Source: Acinetobacter sp. GSS19 (GTDB lineage Bacteria > Pseudomonadota > Gammaproteobacteria > Pseudomonadales > Moraxellaceae). Taken from it: a stretch of 64,000 nucleotides of DNA. Below, piece by piece: positions 60,408 through 64,000 of this stretch; position 1 is the first letter of the stretch, and each line of letters starts with the position of its first letter. The position numbers and the translations under genes are program-made. Where the stretch lies: the NCBI RefSeq assembly GCF_028621895.1, contig NZ_CP117520.1, positions 62,001 through 126,000 of the forward strand, written 5' to 3'. A model generated the notes under the pieces. The model did not search any database. It was not told where the DNA came from and saw only the letters and a list, made by a program, of their open reading frames with translations.

Positions 60408-61565
60408 TTATTCGTCCATCAATGGCGGCTGGATGCTGGCACCTACTTTGATCGGTAGCTCGCTATCGAGTACATAGGCATAGCTGAGTTGATCAAAGGT
60501 ACGGAACACCATAACATTACCAATACGTTGATTTGGCAGTTTCACAGTCTCTTTAGTTTTTGGATCTTTAACGATTTCACCTTGCTGGTAAACGCTAAAG
60601 ACTTGACCGACTTTGGTGCCATGCAGGGTGCCGCGGTCAAGGGTGACGACACTGTTACGTGCTGCAGTAGAAATCGAACCCATTACACGGATGATCTGGC
60701 CACCTGGAGTCACTTCTTGAGCTTCAGTCGGATAGAACAAGGTCGGTAGCATGGCATCATATTCAGGTAATACACGGTCACCGCGACGCACTTCACCGTT
60801 GTAGCTGTCCGTTAATTCTAGCGTTGTGATGTCATTTTCTGCTTGAACCGCAATCCCTGAAGCCACTTGCAGCAGTTCTACACCTGCGTTGTATTTTTTG
60901 CCTTCCGCATCGGTAAAGATGTAAGGTTCAGCTTCACGATAGACGGCATAGCGCTGACCAACTTCGAGGCCATTACCGCGCGTATAAACGGTTTGTCCTT
61001 TGCCAGCCAAGACACGTTGGTCCGCTGTACCGAGGATATAAGGGGTATTTTCCAACGACTCAGGAGCAAGGATGACCGTACGTTCTAGCCAGTGCTTGAT
61101 ATGTTCCAGTGGAATTACTGGAATGGTGTTGTTGAGTGATTCAACTCGGATTTGCGGTTGCAAATTGGTACGGCCAGAATAGCGACGAATAATGCCGGTA
61201 CAGCCATCACCTTCATCTTTACCAATCAGTGGACGGCCATTTAAGGTACATAACAGTAAACGGTCACCCGGATAGATCCAATGTGGGTTTTTGACGTGCT
61301 TGTTGCTCGCCCAAATTTCAGGCCAACGCCATGGTTTTTTTAGGAATTTTCCAGAAATTTCCCATAGTGTATCACCTTTTTTCACGACATAGACATTCGG
61401 TGCACTAGCCTTGAGTGCAGGCGGATTGACATTCGGACTCGCAGCTTGAGCTGTATCGAGTTGTACCAGGCCAACACCCATGCACACTGCGAGTGCGAGC
61501 AACTGTTTTTTTAACCCCAAGGCATTAAAAGATGGCATGCCCGTCAAAACCTTTTTCATTATCAT
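60408..61565 (-). CDS. LysM domain envelope protein
   Basis: 385 residues. Signal peptide-like start (LLALAVCMGVGLVQLDTAQA), then LysM: VYVVKKGDTLWEISGKFLKKPWRWPEIWASNKHVKNPHWIYPGDRLLL (about residues 58-105). The rest is beta-rich with repeated RV.LP and VF.VYQ.GE strands. It is a peptidoglycan-binding protein upstream of dprA, an arrangement I know from other gammaproteobacteria. Divergent from def. Confidence 0.88.
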   Translation of the reverse strand: MIMKKVLTGMPSFNALGLKKQLLALAVCMGVGLVQLDTAQAASPNVNPPALKASAPNVYVVKKGDTLWEISGKFLKKPWRWPEIWASNKHVKNPHWIYPGDRLLLCTLNGRPLIGKDEGDGCTGIIRRYSGRTNLQPQIRVESLNNTIPVIPLEHIKHWLERTVILAPESLENTPYILGTADQRVLAGKGQTVYTRGNGLEVGQRYAVYREAEPYIFTDAEGKKYNAGVELLQVASGIAVQAENDITTLELTDSYNGEVRRGDRVLPEYDAMLPTLFYPTEAQEVTPGGQIIRVMGSISTAARNSVVTLDRGTLHGTKVGQVFSVYQQGEIVKDPKTKETVKLPNQRIGNVMVFRTFDQLSYAYVLDSELPIKVGASIQPPLMDE

Positions 61566-61679
61566 AATTCCTAAAATTATGTATGTACTTGCGTTATAAT
61601 AACGATATTACACACAATTTTTTGATGAAGCATTCCCTTCATTTGGTTTTTTGATCAATGGCATAATTGAGGACGCAGT

Positions 61680-62210
61680 ATGGCCTTATTACCAATTTTA
61701 AGTTTCCCTGATCCCCGACTTCGTACCGTTGCTCAACCAGTGGAAGAGGTGACTGATGAAATTCGTCAGCTCGCTGCGGATATGCTTGAAACCATGTATG
61801 CAGCGCCTGGCATTGGTTTGGCTGCTACACAAATTGATCGTCATATTCAGTTGATCGTGATGGATCTGTCCGAATCAAAAGATCAACCTATGGTCTTCAT
61901 TAACCCCAAAGTTACCCCACTTACCGAAGAAACTCAGCCTTATGAAGAAGGCTGTTTGTCAGTGCCTCAAATATACGACAAAGTTGAGCGCCCGTCACGC
62001 GTCAAGATCAATGCAATTAACCTTGAAGGTCAAGCAGTTGAGATAGAAGCTGACGGACTTCTCGCTGTTTGTATCCAACATGAAATGGATCACTTAAAAG
62101 GTAAATTGTTCGTCGATTATTTGTCGCCGTTAAAACGTCAACGTGCTCGGGAAAAAATAGAAAAAGTGACCCGACAAAAAGAACGTCAAAAAGTGGCGGT
62201 CAAACGCTAA
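61680..62210 (+). CDS. def: Peptide deformylase
   Basis: 176 residues with all three motifs: [16 protein letters not shown] (Cys ligand), QHEMDHLKG (HExxH). Removes formyl from nascent N-terminal Met. Starts at the GAGGACGCAGTATGG ribosome site. Confidence 0.97.
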   Translation: MALLPILSFPDPRLRTVAQPVEEVTDEIRQLAADMLETMYAAPGIGLAATQIDRHIQLIVMDLSESKDQPMVFINPKVTPLTEETQPYEEGCLSVPQIYDKVERPSRVKINAINLEGQAVEIEADGLLAVCIQHEMDHLKGKLFVDYLSPLKRQRAREKIEKVTRQKERQKVAVKR

Positions 62211-62232
62211 CTTTTTAGGCATTAGTCGAAGA

Positions 62233-62257
62233 AAAGCCCAATCTTGAATTGGGCTTT
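62233..62257 (+). terminator. Terminator after def
   Basis: AAAGCCCAAT-CTTGA-ATTGGGCTTT, ten pairs; the T tract is short. Confidence 0.6.
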
Positions 62258-62294
62258 GCTATACTGGTCGCGTAAAAATTTTGAGATTCAAGAT

Positions 62295-62720
62295 TTGTTC
62301 GTACGTAGTGGGTTACTGCTGTCTTTTGCAGCGGTATTTTTACAGATTGCGGTATTTTTACAGCCTCTGCTACCTAAGCAGTATCAGGTTGCGCCTATCT
62401 GTGAAACCATTACCCGTGCACTGCTGCTTTCTCCTGCTACAACTTTACATTCCTCCACTGTGCATGAACATGCGCTTCATGCAGAACATCAGCAAGTTGT
62501 TAAACAAACCGGTCATGATCATCATGATGCCAACCATCAATGCCAATACTGTACCGTGTATGGCAATCTGGTACTGCCGCCAGAACTTGAGGTGAAGCAG
62601 GTTTTGGATCGTATCCAGGTTCGCCTGATGGCATTTCAACAGGCATTTAGCCATGTCTGGTTTGTTCTGCAGCGACTGTTTCTCATTCCCCAAGGCAGGG
62701 CACCCCCTATTTTTGCATAA
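62295..62720 (+). CDS. DUF2946-like protein next to the copper receptor
   Basis: 141 residues if TTG 62295 is used; a TTG at 62244 would lie inside the def terminator and is rejected, so the start is uncertain. An N-terminal hydrophobic segment (GLLLSFAAVFLQIAVFLQPLL) precedes a metal-site stretch HDHHDANHQCQYCTVYG (His and CxxC) and a C-terminal helix ending QGRAPPIFA. That hydrophobic start, HxxC..C core and APP ending are typical of DUF2946 proteins found beside copper genes. Confidence 0.7.
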   Translation: MFVRSGLLLSFAAVFLQIAVFLQPLLPKQYQVAPICETITRALLLSPATTLHSSTVHEHALHAEHQQVVKQTGHDHHDANHQCQYCTVYGNLVLPPELEVKQVLDRIQVRLMAFQQAFSHVWFVLQRLFLIPQGRAPPIFA

Positions 62721-62794
62721 ACAAAACGTTGCGTTTTTCCGGGTCTTCTATGAGGCCTGCACAGTTTTATTTATGTATTAAAAGGTATTGTGCG

Positions 62795-64000
62795 ATGTCA
62801 CACCCTCAATTTTTATTACAGCCGCTCACGGCTGCGGTTTTGGCTGCGTGTTCTTCTACATTAGTATGGGCAAATGATGCCGAAAGTTCATCTGAACACA
62901 CCTTGCACTCTTTGGCACCGCTGGTTGTTACTGCACAACAAGCCAATGATGCCAATGGTCTGATCGTACACGCTGATCCGAAACAGCCAATTCAACCGGT
63001 TCCAGCTACGGATGGTGCTGATTACTTACAAAGTATTATGGGTTTTAACTCGGTCAATAGTGGCGCAGGGACCAATGGGGATGTGACCTTCCGTGGCATG
63101 TTTGGTTCACGCATTAAAATTCTGACCGATGGCACAGAAAATTTAGGGGCCTGTCCATCGCGTATGGATGCACCAACTTCTTATATTTCACCGGAAAGTT
63201 ATGACCGGATCTCGGTGATTAAAGGCCCGCAAACCGTACAGTATGCCAATACCGGTTCTGCTGCGACGGTGATTTTTGAGCGTGGTCCAGAAACAGAACT
63301 CTCTGCTGAAAAGCATTATCGTGGTCAGGCCAGTGTGCTGCTTGGTTCCTATGGCCGTCTGGATCAAAATGTTGAAACCGCCATTGGCGACGAAACTAAA
63401 TATATCCGTTTAAATGCCAATCGTTCCGAGTCGGATGATTATCAAGATGGCAATGGCGATGCTGTACCTTCCGCATGGGAACGCTGGAATACTGATGTCG
63501 CTTTGGGGTGGACACCGGATGAAAATACTTGGTTGGAACTCAGTGGTGGCAAGGCGGATGGCGAAGCCGTTTATGCTGGCCGTATGATGGATGGCTCCAA
63601 GTTTGCCCGTGAAAGTCTGGGATTGCGTTTTGAAAAGAAAAACCTGACAGATGTGATTAAAAAGGTTGAAGGGCAAATCAACTACAATTTTAACGATCAT
63701 GTCATGGATAGTTTTAGCTTACGTGAGTTTAAACCTATGGGCATGATGCAGATGCCTATGGCAACAAATGTAACACGTCGCACATTAAATGCACGGTTGG
63801 CGATGACCAGCGAATGGGATAAAACCCAGTTGATCACCGGTCTAGATACGCAGAACAACAAACATGCGCTTGGAAAATATTATCCTCTTAAACCTGCTGA
63901 TAATGTGCCGGTAACAACGGATATGAAATTCCATTCATATGGTGCATTTGGTGAACTTAATTATCAACTGACTGATCAAAATAAATTAGTTACGGGTGTC
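62795..64000 (+). CDS. TonB-dependent copper receptor (OprC/NosA type), 3' end outside window
   Basis: Open to the window edge. MSHPQFLLQPLTAAVLAACSSTLVWA is a signal peptide. LAPLVVTAQQ is the TonB-box region. The plug domain reads DGADYLQSIMGFNSVNSGAGTNGDVTFRGMFGSRIKILTDGTENLGACPSRMDAPTSYISPESYDRISVIKGPQTV. GACPSRMDAPTSY and the Met-rich KPMGMMQMPMAT segment are characteristic of the copper-receptor subfamily. Imports copper across the outer membrane using TonB energy. Confidence 0.92.
   Translation, partial: MSHPQFLLQPLTAAVLAACSSTLVWANDAESSSEHTLHSLAPLVVTAQQANDANGLIVHADPKQPIQPVPATDGADYLQSIMGFNSVNSGAGTNGDVTFRGMFGSRIKILTDGTENLGACPSRMDAPTSYISPESYDRISVIKGPQTVQYANTGSAATVIFERGPETELSAEKHYRGQASVLLGSYGRLDQNVETAIGDETKYIRLNANRSESDDYQDGNGDAVPSAWERWNTDVALGWTPDENTWLELSGGKADGEAVYAGRMMDGSKFARESLGLRFEKKNLTDVIKKVEGQINYNFNDHVMDSFSLREFKPMGMMQMPMATNVTRRTLNARLAMTSEWDKTQLITGLDTQNNKHALGKYYPLKPADNVPVTTDMKFHSYGAFGELNYQLTDQNKLVTGV

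Noticed and set aside
61592..61604. CGTTATAATAACG palindrome between def and the LysM gene as a Zur box
   Set aside because: Spacing is two bases shorter than the Zur core and neither gene belongs to zinc metabolism; it is more likely a -10 region.

Overview
The window looks like a chromosomal segment of an Acinetobacter species. This is inferred from gene content, moderate-to-low G+C, the atpIBEFHAGDC operon, the zur-znuCB/znuA cluster, the LysM-dprA-tsaC block and an I-F type CRISPR repeat. No species is assigned. It splits into an accessory left part (1-27,900) and a mostly housekeeping right part (28,000-64,000) with one small accessory insertion behind guaA.

Left part. Positions 1-1305 hold the 3' end of a kinase-like gene whose product also carries an OB-fold-like domain and a C-terminal membrane anchor. 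A scrap of a VapB-type antitoxin gene follows. Next comes a minus-strand three-gene recombination module (7540 down to 1507): a small protein and two large tyrosine-recombinase-like proteins. It resembles trio elements such as the gamma-mobile-trio or Tn554 TnpABC modules. A decayed zone (7.7-8.7 kb), a DUF4236 gene, a methyltransferase/GIY-YIG fusion and a frameshifted HNH nuclease lead to a compact type I-F2 (I-Fv) CRISPR-Cas locus: cas1, cas2-3, cas7fv, cas5fv, cas6f. Its leader and an array of 96 repeats and 95 spacers follow (18,283-24,005). Beyond the array lies a small integrative element (DnaC-like ATPase, DUF1376-like replication protein, integrase, excisionase, XRE regulator) that stops just before two tandem tRNA-Gly(GCC) genes.

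Right part. The genes are bolA, a SirB2-like gene, a parA homologue, dedA, doxX and guaA; an HNH gene and an mrr remnant behind guaA; pirin and OsmC genes; a GGDEF cyclase; SPOR protein and argS; a NAD-malic enzyme and a LysE exporter; the zinc-uptake cluster with a Zur-box-like palindrome; the complete F1Fo ATP synthase operon; lipoproteins and an RcnB-like protein; a frameshifted glutathione peroxidase; an AraC regulator and an EamA transporter; tsaC, dprA, a LysM protein and def; and a copper-related pair (DUF2946 protein and a TonB copper receptor cut by the window end).

Working relationships. Zur represses the divergent znuA and znuCB genes. The cas genes and array form one immunity system with an IHF-like site in the leader. 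The recombinase trio is probably a self-mobilising unit inserted in or beside a toxin-antitoxin locus.

A caution: at least eight otherwise intact reading frames are broken by single-base length changes in short homopolymers. Either the assembly has homopolymer errors or some of these tracts are switchable. The A14 tract between the two large recombinase genes is the most interesting of them.
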